A DNA stretch of 64,000 bases from NCBI GenBank assembly GCA_003225555.1, contig QIAM01000001.1:60894-124893 (forward strand), read 5' to 3'. The stretch is from Acidobacteriota bacterium (GTDB lineage: Bacteria > Acidobacteriota > Terriglobia > Terriglobales > Acidobacteriaceae). Of the stretch, positions 46,589 through 56,648 are shown in pieces (position 1 is the stretch's first letter; each line of letters starts with the position of its first letter). The translations under genes and the position numbers were made by a program. The notes under the pieces were generated by a model, which was given only the letters and a program-made list of their open reading frames with translations, was not told where the DNA came from and ran no database searches.

Positions 46589-47743
46589 CTACCAGTATTT
46601 CTTCAGCACATCAAGCACCGGACTGGTACTTCCATCCGGGCGAATGATCCAGAGCCCGCGGCATTGTGCATTCGCCGGGCGTGTGGGACTTCCCTCCGCG
46701 CTGGCAATCGGCGCGTATTGTCCGTTCTCTTTGCACTCGTTGTCATACAGGTTCCAGAAAAAGGCTCCATAGATGCCGGCAGCTTTGGCGGTGCTGAGAA
46801 TCGCTTCCGTGCGCCATGTTGCCTGGCCGGAAAGCTCATTCTCGAACAGTCCGTATTCGGAGATCAGGACCCGGCGTGTGCCCAGCCCTTGCGGATCGGG
46901 CGCGAACTTTTCGATCGTCTGCAGAGCCTGATTGAGGTTCTGCTGCACCGATTGCGCGTCGGAACCGTCCAACGTCGCATCGTACGACGAATATGTGAGC
47001 ATATCCGCATTGACCTGTGGCACCACCGCGTTGATGACGCGCCTCAATCCCTGCTGGGCGTAATCGAGCACGCGGTTGACCTCCACCCCATTGAGGACGC
47101 GGACACTCGAATCATTGGCCTCGTTTCGGGCACGAGTTACACCTCGCTGGCGAGCGGACAGCCAGGCAATGAGATCGTCCAGCACATTCTGAGGAATGTC
47201 TCCGGTTGTGTTTCCCAGGTACTCCGCGAACCCGTCGGTTTCCCAGTTCTTCAAGATGAAAGTCTTCCCTGACCCGGAAAAATGCGAATACAGATACTTC
47301 GTGAGTTCGTAGAACTCGTTCTCTTCCGCCCCGAGCCGGTCCGGCGACTGAGCAATCCCTTGCACCCGGTCGGCATTGGCGAACGTGAAGGTAGTCATGA
47401 CGATAGTCTTGAATGGCATGTGAAAGACCTGGTCGTAAGGTCCGGTCTGGGCCACTCCGGCAATCCCGGCAGGATCGGACGCCGGCCAGCTCTTCGTCGA
47501 TTGGTCCGGGTAGTCGTTGCGAAACCACGGAGTCAGATAAATAAAGATGGAGTCAGCGCCGAGATCCTGGATCTTCTGCGCCCCCTCCAGTAAGTAGTTA
47601 TTCTGCGTGAATCGGTATCTCCCATCGACATGAGCGACTCCGGCCGTGAATCGGTTTGAAACCGGTCCTCCTCCGCTGCCTACGCCGCACCCCATGGCGA
47701 CCACGATCAGGGCTATGCTACTGATCAGCAATGACTTCTTCAT
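46589..47743 (-). CDS. Putative lipoprotein, glycoside-hydrolase-like TIM barrel
   Basis: Lipobox-like IALIVVAMGCG; LGADSIFIYLTPWF, VLISEYGLFEN, GIYGAFFWNLYDNECKENGQYAPI. Confidence 0.65.
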   Translation of the reverse strand: MKKSLLISSIALIVVAMGCGVGSGGGPVSNRFTAGVAHVDGRYRFTQNNYLLEGAQKIQDLGADSIFIYLTPWFRNDYPDQSTKSWPASDPAGIAGVAQTGPYDQVFHMPFKTIVMTTFTFANADRVQGIAQSPDRLGAEENEFYELTKYLYSHFSGSGKTFILKNWETDGFAEYLGNTTGDIPQNVLDDLIAWLSARQRGVTRARNEANDSSVRVLNGVEVNRVLDYAQQGLRRVINAVVPQVNADMLTYSSYDATLDGSDAQSVQQNLNQALQTIEKFAPDPQGLGTRRVLISEYGLFENELSGQATWRTEAILSTAKAAGIYGAFFWNLYDNECKENGQYAPIASAEGSPTRPANAQCRGLWIIRPDGSTSPVLDVLKKYW

Positions 47744-48077
47744 GTGAGCTCTCCCCTTGAGTACTCAGGCCGAATCTGGACACACCACCGCCCAAGCGGA
47801 AATCCCGGGATAGCATCCTTAGGGGAAACCAGGTAGAAGGTGATCAGGAAAGACCTGAGATTGTGAGTTGGTGGGCTGTATGCTACTCACAGACTCTCAA
47901 TCGACAAAGTCTGAGTAGTACGGGAACCTTCCGGGGAGGGACACAAGGGCAGGTACTAAGACCTTCCAGTACGCTTGTCGCAGTGAATGGAGGAAGAAAA
48001 CACCCGGTGGCGTCAACCTAGTTGTTTTGGGGGATGCCCGCAATCACGAGGCTTTGTCATTGCCATGAGCCGGGTGC

Positions 48078-48108
48078 CCCACATCTCGCCGCCTTTGCGA
48101 GATGTGGG
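48078..48108. repeat. Intergenic hairpin element
   Basis: CCCACATCTCGC-cgccttt-GCGAGATGTGGG, perfect 12-bp stem. Confidence 0.75.
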
Positions 48109-48131
48109 CTTCGCATTTGACTGCTCGCATT

Positions 48132-48581
48132 ATGCTGTTACCCATGGACCACCGCCGAATTCGCCTTCTTGCATTTTTCCTGAGCATCTCTCTGGGGGCA
48201 CTATTGCTCCTCGCATCTCCCCAAACCAAAACCGCGTCCCCCGACCCCGGGACCATTCCCGTGATCGACGGCGCCCTCGGCTCTTGCTCCGCCGACTTCA
48301 CCGTCACCGACACAGCCGGAGCCCCTGTCTACAACGCCAAGATTCGCGTTCATATCGCCTACGGCTTCATGAACGCACGCAAGTTAGATCTGGAAGTAGG
48401 GACCAACGCCGACGGCAAGGCCCGCTTCGAAGGCCTGCCCAACAAACTCAAGCACGGCGGCCTCACCTTTTACGCCAGCCACGACGACCAGGAGGGATCC
48501 GCCTTCGTCGACCCAGCGACCACCTGCAAGGCTCAGCTCAAAATGACTCTCCAAACGGCGGCGACCAAGAAACCGGAATAG
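48132..48581 (+). CDS. Hypothetical secreted protein
   Basis: Signal-like RIRLLAFFLSISLGALLLLASP; Ig-like VTDTAGAPVYNAKIRVHIAYG. Confidence 0.65.
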   Translation: MLLPMDHRRIRLLAFFLSISLGALLLLASPQTKTASPDPGTIPVIDGALGSCSADFTVTDTAGAPVYNAKIRVHIAYGFMNARKLDLEVGTNADGKARFEGLPNKLKHGGLTFYASHDDQEGSAFVDPATTCKAQLKMTLQTAATKKPE

Positions 48582-48742
48582 GGATGCTTGATCCCGCTTC
48601 CGTCGTCACAGGGCTTAAACTCGCCGTCGCTATCAGAATGCGCCGGGGTGCTAGAACGGTTGCGAGTAGCGCGTGCGTCAAGCTTGGCCTATGATTATTT
48701 CGTGCACATGCGGGCTGAAATCATTCCGCCCGCGGAGTCGGC

Positions 48743-49873
48743 GTGGGAACCTTCGGAGAAAAGTTTCGCAAAGAGCGCGAGCGGCGTGGCTTCTCGCTCG
48801 ATGACGTTTCCAACGTCACCAAGATCGGCTCGCGCATGCTCAAAGCCATCGAAGACGAACACTTCGATCAGCTTCCCGGCGGCGTCTTTAATAAAGGATT
48901 CATTCGCGCCTATGCCCGGCATCTCGGACTCAACGACGAAGAGGCCATAACCGAATATCTCGCCGCCTTGCGCGAGGCGCAAGTCGAGGCGCAAAACTCT
49001 TCCACACCCGCCCCGCTACCACCTGCGCGCAGAACTGCCGATGCCAGTCAAACAAAGTCCAATGCAGCCCAGGTTTCTCGCTCGGCAGTGAAGCCGCCTG
49101 CCGCCCAGCCCAAAACCGAAGTCGCCGGGGATGGGCGGGAGGAACTCCCCGAATTGCAACTACCCAACGCCGAACACATTCGACGGCGGCGGCCGGCGTT
49201 TGGGAGCAATGGCGCGGCGGTTCCGTGGACAGTGCCGGCGCTAGTAGTGCTGCTAGTACTGATTGGAATCCTTCTATGGAACCGTCACTCGCGCAGCGAT
49301 CGTGCGGCGCCAGAGAACGCAACTCACGCCACTCCTTCCAATTCGATATCGTCGGCTCCGGCCACGACCGGAAGCGCTTCTTCCAGGCCGCGACCAACTG
49401 AAACAGTTAGCGCGGCCACCCCTGCTGCGCCAGCCCAGCAGCCCGCGCCCGCACCAACTGCGGCACCGGTTTCGCGCGCGTCTACGAGGGAATCTGCTCC
49501 TGCGGGCGCCAATGACGTCACGATTCGAAATTCCAAGCCGCGCCAATCAGCCGCCACAACGCCGGAACCTGCGCCCGGGCTCAAACTGGTCATCCGCGCC
49601 GCCGAAAATTCCTGGGTCTCCGTCGTCGCCGATGGACAACACGTCACCCAGGAGACCCTGATTGCTCCCGCCCACACTTCCACCCGCGCCAGCCGCGAGA
49701 TCATCGTCAAGGTCGGTAACGCGGCAGGAGTAAGTTTCCTGCTGAACGGCAAGGAATTCTCCGCCCAGGGCAACGAAGCTGAGGTCAAGACTTTTGTCTT
49801 CGACAACACCGGCATGAGGACGGTTGCATCCGGACCAGGCCCGGTACCCACCGCCGACACCACCAACCAGTGA
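48743..49873 (+). CDS. RodZ-like protein (N-terminal HTH, TM segment, C-terminal DUF4115-like domain)
   Basis: FGEKFRKERERRGFSLDDVSNVTKIGSRMLKAIEDEHFDQLPGGVFNKGFIRAYARHLGLN; TM WTVPALVVLLVLIGILLW; LVIRAAENSWVSVVADGQ. Confidence 0.85.
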   Translation: MGTFGEKFRKERERRGFSLDDVSNVTKIGSRMLKAIEDEHFDQLPGGVFNKGFIRAYARHLGLNDEEAITEYLAALREAQVEAQNSSTPAPLPPARRTADASQTKSNAAQVSRSAVKPPAAQPKTEVAGDGREELPELQLPNAEHIRRRRPAFGSNGAAVPWTVPALVVLLVLIGILLWNRHSRSDRAAPENATHATPSNSISSAPATTGSASSRPRPTETVSAATPAAPAQQPAPAPTAAPVSRASTRESAPAGANDVTIRNSKPRQSAATTPEPAPGLKLVIRAAENSWVSVVADGQHVTQETLIAPAHTSTRASREIIVKVGNAAGVSFLLNGKEFSAQGNEAEVKTFVFDNTGMRTVASGPGPVPTADTTNQ

Positions 49874-50134
49874 CAAAAGCGATCTGCATCTTGCCTGGCG
49901 ATTAACACCGTCCACCCCTGCAATTCCGCTTTTGAACTCATCCTTCGACACTCAGGCCTAAAATCATTGCGCCCCCACGGGGTGTCTGTTAGCCTTTTTG
50001 GGATCGCTTTTCGATGCGATCGCTTGTGTTTGATCGGTCTGCGGCCGCGCGGATTGCCGCCTGTCACGCCAGCATTACGGCCCAAGTTTGTCCGACATCG
50101 ACATGGAATGACATGAATTAAGGAGACACATCAC

Positions 50135-51319
50135 TTGCCCTCAAAGAACCGCATTTTATTTACTTCCGAATCTGTGACCGAAGGCCATCCCGATAAGATC
50201 GCCGACCAGATTTCCGACGCTATTCTCGACGCCTGCCTCACCGAAGATTCCACCAGTCGCGTCGCCTGCGAAACCCTCACCGCCACCGGCCTGGTCGTCA
50301 TCGCCGGAGAAATCACCACCAAAGCCTACGTCGATTTTCAAAACGTGGTGCGCGGCACCGTGCAGGCCATCGGCTACGACAATGCCCTCCACGGATTCGA
50401 CTGCAACACGTGCGCCGTCATCTCCAGCATCAACAAGCAGTCCGGCGACATCGCCATGGGCGTAGACACCGGCGGCGCCGGCGACCAGGGAATGATGTTC
50501 GGATACGCGTGCAATGAGACCGCGGAGTTGATGCCGGCTCCGATCTCGCTGGCGCACAAGCTAACCATGCGGCTCTCGCAGGCCCGCAAGAATGGAACCC
50601 TTCCCTTCCTTCGTCCCGATGGCAAATCCCAGGTCACAGTCGAATATGACGCGAATGGCAAAGTCGCTCGCGTGGATGCGGTCGTTATTTCTACGCAGCA
50701 CGCCGAGACCGTGGGCAACGACGAACTGCGGGCGGGCATTTTGAAGCATGTAATCCAGGCCGTGATTCCGCCGCATCTGCTCGATGAGTACACGCACTAC
50801 CACATCAATCCCACGGGAAGGTTCGTGATTGGCGGACCCATGGGAGATACGGGACTGACCGGCCGCAAGATCATCGTCGACACCTACGGCGGAATGGGCC
50901 GTCACGGCGGCGGCGCCTTCAGCGGCAAAGATCCGACCAAGGTCGACCGTTCGGCTGCCTACATGGCGCGCCACATCGCGAAGAACATCGTGGCCGGCGG
51001 TCTGGCCGATCGCTGCGAAGTGCAACTTGCCTACGCCATCGGCGTGGCCAAACCGGTTAGCGTGCGCGTTGACACATTCGGATCAGCGAAAGTCGACGAG
51101 TCGACCATTCCCGATCTGATTCGAGCGCACTTCAAGCTGACTCCCCGTGGCATCATCGAATCGCTCGACCTGCGCCGGCCGATCTATAAGAAGACAGCCG
51201 CCTACGGCCACTTCGGCCGCAACGATCCTGACTTCACCTGGGAGGCGACCGACAAAGCGGCCAATCTGGCCAGCGATGCCGGCTTGCGGGAACCCGTAGC
51301 GCAAACGCTTCGCAAGTAG
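50135..51319 (+). CDS. metK: S-adenosylmethionine synthase
   Basis: TTG start; [55 protein letters not shown]. Confidence 0.96.
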   Translation: MPSKNRILFTSESVTEGHPDKIADQISDAILDACLTEDSTSRVACETLTATGLVVIAGEITTKAYVDFQNVVRGTVQAIGYDNALHGFDCNTCAVISSINKQSGDIAMGVDTGGAGDQGMMFGYACNETAELMPAPISLAHKLTMRLSQARKNGTLPFLRPDGKSQVTVEYDANGKVARVDAVVISTQHAETVGNDELRAGILKHVIQAVIPPHLLDEYTHYHINPTGRFVIGGPMGDTGLTGRKIIVDTYGGMGRHGGGAFSGKDPTKVDRSAAYMARHIAKNIVAGGLADRCEVQLAYAIGVAKPVSVRVDTFGSAKVDESTIPDLIRAHFKLTPRGIIESLDLRRPIYKKTAAYGHFGRNDPDFTWEATDKAANLASDAGLREPVAQTLRK

Positions 51320-51390
51320 ATTTTCTCCGAACGCAGAGTTCGCCGAGAAATTCCGCAGAGGACGCTGAGAGTTCGCGAACCAAAGTGCCA

Positions 51391-51423
51391 TTCCGGGCCT
51401 GGGCCGAAAGCTCATGCCCGGAA
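51391..51423 (+). promoter_or_regulatory. Structured RNA leader hairpin upstream of ahcY
   Basis: TTCCGGGC-c-TGGGC-cgaaa-GCTCA-t-GCCCGGAA two-tier stem. Confidence 0.4.
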
Positions 51424-51551
51424 GAGCAATTCGGCATACTGACCCAATTGCACGGTTCGTGTATCCTGCGAAGATGATGCACGCCAGCAAATCATTTCTG
51501 GCAATTAACTGATTTTTTTCTGCGCATAACTCGCGCCACTGAGGAGAAGTA

Positions 51552-52823
51552 ATGTCGACCGCAGCAATCAATTGCGATATCAAGAACGTCGAACTGGCGG
51601 ATCTGGGGAAAAAGCGCATCGAGTGGGCCAACCAGTCCATGAAGGTGCTGCAGATCATCCGCAAGGAATTCATCAAGAACCAGCCGCTGAAAGGGGTTCG
51701 TATCTCGGCCTGCCTGCACATCACGGCTGAGACCGCGAACCTGGGCATCTGCCTGCGCGACGGCGGAGCGGAGGTCGTCCTCTGCGCCTCAAATCCGCTC
51801 TCGACGCAGGACGACGTCGCTGCCAGCCTGGTGCGCGATCACAGCATCCCCGTCTTCGCCATCAAAGGCGAAGACAACGATACTTACTACAACCACATCC
51901 TCGCTGCCATCGATCACAAGCCGCATATCACGATGGACGACGGCGCCGACCTGGTCACGATCCTGCACACCAAGCGCACCGACGCCCTCGAAGGCGTAAT
52001 CGGCGGAACCGAAGAGACCACCACCGGCGTGATCCGCCTGCGTGCGATGGCCAAGGAAGGCGTGCTCAAGTTCCCCATCGTCGCCGTCAACGACGCCGAC
52101 ACCAAGCATCTGTTCGACAACCGCTACGGCACCGGACAATCCACCATCGACGGCATCATTCGCGCCACGAACTTCCTGCTGGCCGGATCGAAGTTCGTAG
52201 TCGCCGGTTACGGATGGTGCGGCCGCGGACTCGCCAGCCGCGCGCGCGGCGCCGGAGCCGAAGTCATCATCACCGAAGTCGATCCCACCAAGGCGCTCGA
52301 AGCCGTGATGGACGGCTTCCGCGTTATGTCGATGACTGAAGCGGCCAAACTCGGCGACGTCTTTTGCACCGTCACCGGGAACAAGAGCGTGCTGACTAAA
52401 GAACATTTTGCGTTGATGAAGGACGGAGCCATCATCTCCAACTCCGGCCACTTCAATGTTGAAATCGATATTCCCGCGCTCGAAAATATGTCGTCATCGA
52501 AGCGGACAACTCGGAATTTTGTGGACGAGTACTCACTGAAAGATGGCCGCAAGATCAACCTGCTCGGCGAAGGCCGTCTCATCAATCTCGCCGCCGCCGA
52601 AGGCCACCCCGCCTCGGTGATGGACATGAGCTTTGCCGACCAGGCGCTCTCCGTCGAGTACATGGTCCGCAATGCCAAGAACCTCGAGAAGACCGTCTAC
52701 AAAGTCCCCGACGATCTCGACAAGCGGGTCGCGCGCTTGAAGCTCGAGTCAATGGGCATCAAGATCGACCGCCTCACCCCTGACCAGGAAGAATATCTGG
52801 CCGGCTGGTCCGAAGGAACATAG
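51552..52823 (+). CDS. ahcY: Adenosylhomocysteinase
   Basis: [65 protein letters not shown]. Confidence 0.96.
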   Translation: MSTAAINCDIKNVELADLGKKRIEWANQSMKVLQIIRKEFIKNQPLKGVRISACLHITAETANLGICLRDGGAEVVLCASNPLSTQDDVAASLVRDHSIPVFAIKGEDNDTYYNHILAAIDHKPHITMDDGADLVTILHTKRTDALEGVIGGTEETTTGVIRLRAMAKEGVLKFPIVAVNDADTKHLFDNRYGTGQSTIDGIIRATNFLLAGSKFVVAGYGWCGRGLASRARGAGAEVIITEVDPTKALEAVMDGFRVMSMTEAAKLGDVFCTVTGNKSVLTKEHFALMKDGAIISNSGHFNVEIDIPALENMSSSKRTTRNFVDEYSLKDGRKINLLGEGRLINLAAAEGHPASVMDMSFADQALSVEYMVRNAKNLEKTVYKVPDDLDKRVARLKLESMGIKIDRLTPDQEEYLAGWSEGT

Positions 52824-52827
52824 CAAA

Positions 52828-52880
52828 TGTGGCGCGGGCGCTCGCTCGCGGGCTTTTGAGGGGCGGCGCAAGCCGCCCCT
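52828..52880. repeat. Dispersed double-hairpin repeat
   Basis: TGTGGCGCGGGCGCTCGCTCGCGGGCTTTTGAGGGGCGGCGCAAGCCGCCCCT; related copies at 54729-54784 and (first half) 33785-33811. Confidence 0.65.
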
Positions 52881-52926
52881 TCTGTTCTTTCAGCGAGACC
52901 CTATCCCAATTTGAGCGCCAGTTTAC

Positions 52927-53295
52927 TCACTTTGACTTGGTTTGCCACAGGCCCAGAACGGAGCCCGTCGGATCCCGGATGAAGCTAAACCACCCCATGC
53001 CGGTCACTTCCGTGACATCCTTCATGACCTCGGCACCTAGCGATTTCGCTTTCTTCGTCGCGGCGTGAATATCGTCCACCGCAACGTAGGCGAGCCAACC
53101 TGAGGGTCCGGCCGGAACCTGTTTCATAATGCCGCCACCCGTGCCCTCTCCTACCTTAATGATGGTGTAGGTACCCTGGGGCACGGCGGGGTTTGGCATC
53201 TCTTCCAATTGCCACTGAAATAGCTTCGAATAGAACATCTTTGCCTTCTCTGGGTCCGGTGTGTTCAGTTCCACATGGACGAATGAGTTTGCCAT
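52927..53295 (-). CDS. VOC-family (glyoxalase/bleomycin-resistance-like) protein
   Basis: MANSFVHVELNTPDPEKAKMFYSKLFQWQLE; YVAVDDIHAATKKAKSLGAEV; FIRDPTGSVLGLWQ. Confidence 0.9.
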   Translation of the reverse strand: MANSFVHVELNTPDPEKAKMFYSKLFQWQLEEMPNPAVPQGTYTIIKVGEGTGGGIMKQVPAGPSGWLAYVAVDDIHAATKKAKSLGAEVMKDVTEVTGMGWFSFIRDPTGSVLGLWQTKSK

Positions 53296-53436
53296 GATTT
53301 CTCCTTCCTAAGTCGTGGCAGATAGTTGTGCTTCGTTGATGAAGTTGGGAACAATGTGACTGTCAGTTCTATGGGATGACATTGTTGCGCACCAAGTTGG
53401 CGGGAGGAAGGTGGAATCCACTGTTTACTGGCTCAA

Positions 53437-53733
53437 TCACCGCCGGCGTGTCGCTTTTACGCCTCGTGAGATTTTCGCAAGCGCACGAGTGTATGCGGTG
53501 ATGGTTTTAGGAATAGCCTCGCTGTAGACGAACTGCCCTTCGCGGCGGCAGATGATGAGATTGGCCTCGCTGAGCACCTTGAGATGATGCGAGACAGTCG
53601 CGGCCGTGAGGCCACTCCTAGAGACGATCTCGCCACAGTTGATGGGGGTCGCTGCTGAGATATCCTCAAAGATCCCAAGGCGGGTCTCATCCGCCAGAGC
53701 TTTCGATATTTTCTCAACTTCAGAACGGTCCAT
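53437..53733 (-). CDS. ArsR-family transcriptional regulator
   Basis: ISKALADETRLGIFEDIS...SRSGLTAATVSHHLKVLSEANLIICRREGQFVYSE. Confidence 0.88.
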   Translation of the reverse strand: MDRSEVEKISKALADETRLGIFEDISAATPINCGEIVSRSGLTAATVSHHLKVLSEANLIICRREGQFVYSEAIPKTITAYTRALAKISRGVKATRRR

Positions 53734-53928
53734 AGGCAATCTAGAGTGTAGCGAAGTCATTGTGTTGTTGCCATAGAGCAAAACGGTTATTTGGCAAGGA
53801 CTTTCATAAAACTGCATCCGAATACTTCGATATTCATCTAAGTGTCTAAATTTGATTGGAGCCCGGAGGCCACGAAGCGGTGTTCCGAGAGTCCAGTCAG
53901 ACAATTCCGCAGAAAGCAGGAGACTGAC

Positions 53929-54678
53929 ATGAAAAGGCTCGAAGGAAAAGTGGCGGTAGTAACCGGCGGGAATAGCGGCATCGGCCTCGCGACGGCCATC
54001 CGCTTCCAGGAAGAAGGCGCGAAAGTGGCCATCCTGGGACGAAGCCGAAAAACGCTGGATGAAGCAGTGAAGACCATCGGAAACGGCGTGGTGGCAGTCC
54101 AGGGCGACGTTTCCAATTTCGCGGACGTGGACAAGCTGTACGCAGAGGTTTCGCAAAAGCTGGGCAAAATCGACGTCCTGTTCGTGAATGCAGGCGTGGC
54201 GAAGTTTGTCCCGTTTGCCGAGACTTCGGAAAGCACCTACGACGAACAATTCGATATCAATATCAAAGGAGCATACTTCACCATCCAGAAAGCCCTGCCG
54301 CTGCTGAATGACGGCGCGTCGATCATCCTGAATACCAGCGTTGTAGACCAAAAAGGTACGGCGGGGGCCAGCGCCTATGCGGCAACCAAAGCGGCGTTGC
54401 GCTCCTTGGCGCGAACGACAGCCGCGGAGCTGGCGGGGCGCGGCATCCGCGTCAACACGGTTGCGCCAGGGCCGATCGTTACGCCGATCCTTGGGAGGAG
54501 CGGGCTGCCAAAGGAGGCCGTCGATGAATTTGCAAAGGGGATTACCGCACAGATTCCGATGAAGCGCTTTGGACAGCCTGAAGAAGTGGCAGGCGCCGTA
54601 GCATTCTTGGCCTCGCAAGATGCGTCGTATATCACAGGCGTGGAAATCAACGTCGACGGCGGGCTGGGACAAATCTAA
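53929..54678 (+). CDS. Short-chain dehydrogenase/reductase
   Basis: MKRLEGKVAVVTGGNSGIGLATA; NAGVAKF; SAYAATKAALRSLARTTAAEL. Confidence 0.93.
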   Translation: MKRLEGKVAVVTGGNSGIGLATAIRFQEEGAKVAILGRSRKTLDEAVKTIGNGVVAVQGDVSNFADVDKLYAEVSQKLGKIDVLFVNAGVAKFVPFAETSESTYDEQFDINIKGAYFTIQKALPLLNDGASIILNTSVVDQKGTAGASAYAATKAALRSLARTTAAELAGRGIRVNTVAPGPIVTPILGRSGLPKEAVDEFAKGITAQIPMKRFGQPEEVAGAVAFLASQDASYITGVEINVDGGLGQI

Positions 54679-54728
54679 GAGCCGGGGACGGTTGCCGGTT
54701 GGGAGTTGGAGTGAAGGAACGTAGCTCG

Positions 54729-54784
54729 TGCGGCGCGGGCGCCCTCGTCCGCGGCTTTATCGGGGCGGCGCAAGCCGCCCCGAT
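54729..54784. repeat. Dispersed double-hairpin repeat (second copy)
   Basis: GCGGCGCGGGCGCCCTCGTCCGCGGCTTTATCGGGGCGGCGCAAGCCGCCCCGA. Confidence 0.65.
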
Positions 54785-54825
54785 TTGTTTTCAGGACCGA
54801 GGTACGGAGGGAAAGGGCACCTGCC

Positions 54826-55260
54826 TTACTTCGTGTCTGATTTCGTTTCCGATTTCGTCTCTGATTTCATTTTCGACTTCGCGGTCTTGGCCGCGTGGCC
54901 ATTCAGTTCGACCAAAATCAGGTCCATTCCATTATCGCCCGTGTTCTCCGGCAAGTGAGTGACGGCAGCTTCGTACTGTGCTTCGCCTGCCTTGGCGGTG
55001 AAGTCCTGCTTCTTCCCGTCCGGAAAAGTGAACGTCCCCTTGCTGTCGTTGAGGAAAACCACTGCCAGGTTGGGATGGCTGTGCATGACCGACTTCTCGT
55101 GCGCACCGTAGTGCACCTTCAGAATTCGTACATGGTCGTTTTCGCTGACGACTGTGTAATGTTTGGGATCCACCTTAACCGCGTCCTGAGCCATAACCAT
55201 CGAGCCCAGGCCGAGGCACACCGCCACACTACAAAGCGCTATTTGCACTCGCATGTTCAT
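54826..55260 (-). CDS. Secreted cupin-like protein with KSET-repeat tail
   Basis: Signal MRVQIALCSVAVCLGLGSMVMAQ; KVHYGAHEKSVMHSHPNLAVVFLNDSKGTF; tail KSKMKSETKSETKSDTK. Confidence 0.75.
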   Translation of the reverse strand: MNMRVQIALCSVAVCLGLGSMVMAQDAVKVDPKHYTVVSENDHVRILKVHYGAHEKSVMHSHPNLAVVFLNDSKGTFTFPDGKKQDFTAKAGEAQYEAAVTHLPENTGDNGMDLILVELNGHAAKTAKSKMKSETKSETKSDTK

Positions 55261-55377
55261 CTCTCCTTGAATTTTCTTGGGATTGAAACCGCGCCAACCG
55301 TACTCCGCGCTTAGGGCAATGTCAAATTAAGAACGTCTCAGCAAGGACGACAGACTTGGGCTTCCCGTTATTGCGGA

Positions 55378-55962
55378 CTACGATGCCGCTCGCGAATTCT
55401 CCCACGCTCGCACTCGCGGCCACCATCGGCTCACGTTCCGGCAATACTCGTCGTAGTCCGCACCAAATTTTCTGCGCAGCGTCGGCTCTTCATAAAACAT
55501 CACGAACAGATGTATGCCCAGCGCAACGGCCACCACCGCAGCAATCGCCACCGGATTGGCATGTCCAAAAATCACCCACAGCCCGATCCACCCGGCAGCG
55601 AAGCCCACGTACATCGGGTTCCGCACATACCGGTAGAAGCCCACCACCACCAATCGCTGTGGCGGAGCAACCGGCACCGGAGTGCCACGGCCCGTCCACC
55701 CGAAGTCCCAGATGCAGCGCAGCGCCACCGCAAATCCCAGCACCGACGGAATTGCCGCCAGCCATCGCCAACGCGCCGCTCCCGCCGTTTCCACCCGGAA
55801 TCCCAGCCACCGCGGCAGCAGCCAGAACCACAACGAGAAGAACGCTGCACCCACCGCCAGCGACGCCACCGCCGTTAGCCATCGATTCCCGTGTTCGACC
55901 GCCGCAACGCTCCTAATCTGTCCCTGCGACATAAGGTCTCCGTGTTGCCCAAACGATTTCAA
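55378..55962 (-). CDS. Isoprenylcysteine carboxyl methyltransferase-family membrane protein
   Basis: LVVVGFYRYVRNPMYVGFAAGWIGLWVIFG; EEPTLRRKFGADYDEYCRNVSRWWPR. Confidence 0.85.
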   Translation of the reverse strand: MKSFGQHGDLMSQGQIRSVAAVEHGNRWLTAVASLAVGAAFFSLWFWLLPRWLGFRVETAGAARWRWLAAIPSVLGFAVALRCIWDFGWTGRGTPVPVAPPQRLVVVGFYRYVRNPMYVGFAAGWIGLWVIFGHANPVAIAAVVAVALGIHLFVMFYEEPTLRRKFGADYDEYCRNVSRWWPRVRAWENSRAAS

Positions 55963-56408
55963 TCCACAATCCCCGCGACACGATTGAAGAATCCGATCAG
56001 ATACTTCCAGATCAGGTAATACACGATCAGCGCGACGGGAAACACCCCCGCCAGATGAACGTACTGAACCTCCACCGCCCGGAAATAGAGCAAGCCGCGC
56101 TGCGTGACCTCGAGGAAGCCGAGCAATCGCCCTAAGAGGAATCCCGCCGGCGCGAGGATAAAAGGAAGAATCGCACCATGAACCCCCAGCGGTAAGTGTG
56201 TGCGCTCGCGCGAAGCCAGGTACAGCATGTTCCAGACACCGAACAGGTTTGGAAGAATCGCCATCGGAAAAATAATGACCCGCTCCACCGGGATCGGCAC
56301 GTCATATACAAACCGCGCAACATTGAACAGCGTCAGAGCTACCAGCAACAACGGCGTCGGCACCGAGATTCCCGCCATGTAGGCCCGCAAGTACGGATGA
56401 CTATTCAT
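55959..56408 (-). CDS. Hypothetical integral membrane protein
   Basis: MNSHPYLRAYMAGISVPTPLLLVALTLFN..., multiple TM segments; 4-nt overlap with the next gene. Confidence 0.75.
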   Translation of the reverse strand: MNSHPYLRAYMAGISVPTPLLLVALTLFNVARFVYDVPIPVERVIIFPMAILPNLFGVWNMLYLASRERTHLPLGVHGAILPFILAPAGFLLGRLLGFLEVTQRGLLYFRAVEVQYVHLAGVFPVALIVYYLIWKYLIGFFNRVAGIVD

Positions 56409-56419
56409 AACGCTCCTTA

Positions 56420-56638
56420 CTACAAGTGGTACGCAAACACCAGGATCAGTTGCGGAAAGAACAGCAACACCCCCGCGCTCACTCCAATCAACGCCCAGTC
56501 GTACCAGGGCACGCGGGTTGGACGGGCCGCGAGTTTGCGCAACACCGCAGGCCACAGATCCCGTCCCAGTTCCCGATTGATGGGTGGGAACGCTTGCTTC
56601 AAAGCCTCGCGAATCTCTCGCTCATCGTGTTCGCTCAT
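56420..56638 (-). CDS. Small single-TM protein next to a sigma factor (possible anti-sigma partner)
   Basis: MSEHDEREIREALKQAFPPINRELGRDLWPAVLRKLAARPTRVPWYDWALIGVSAGVLLFFPQLILV. Confidence 0.65.
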   Translation of the reverse strand: MSEHDEREIREALKQAFPPINRELGRDLWPAVLRKLAARPTRVPWYDWALIGVSAGVLLFFPQLILVFAYHL

Positions 56639-56648
56639 TTCCTTACCC

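Noticed and set aside
49874-50134. SAM riboswitch upstream of metK
   Set aside because: No SAM-I or SAM-II core consensus seen; only a simple GATCGC...GCGATC hairpin. An Infernal run would be decisive
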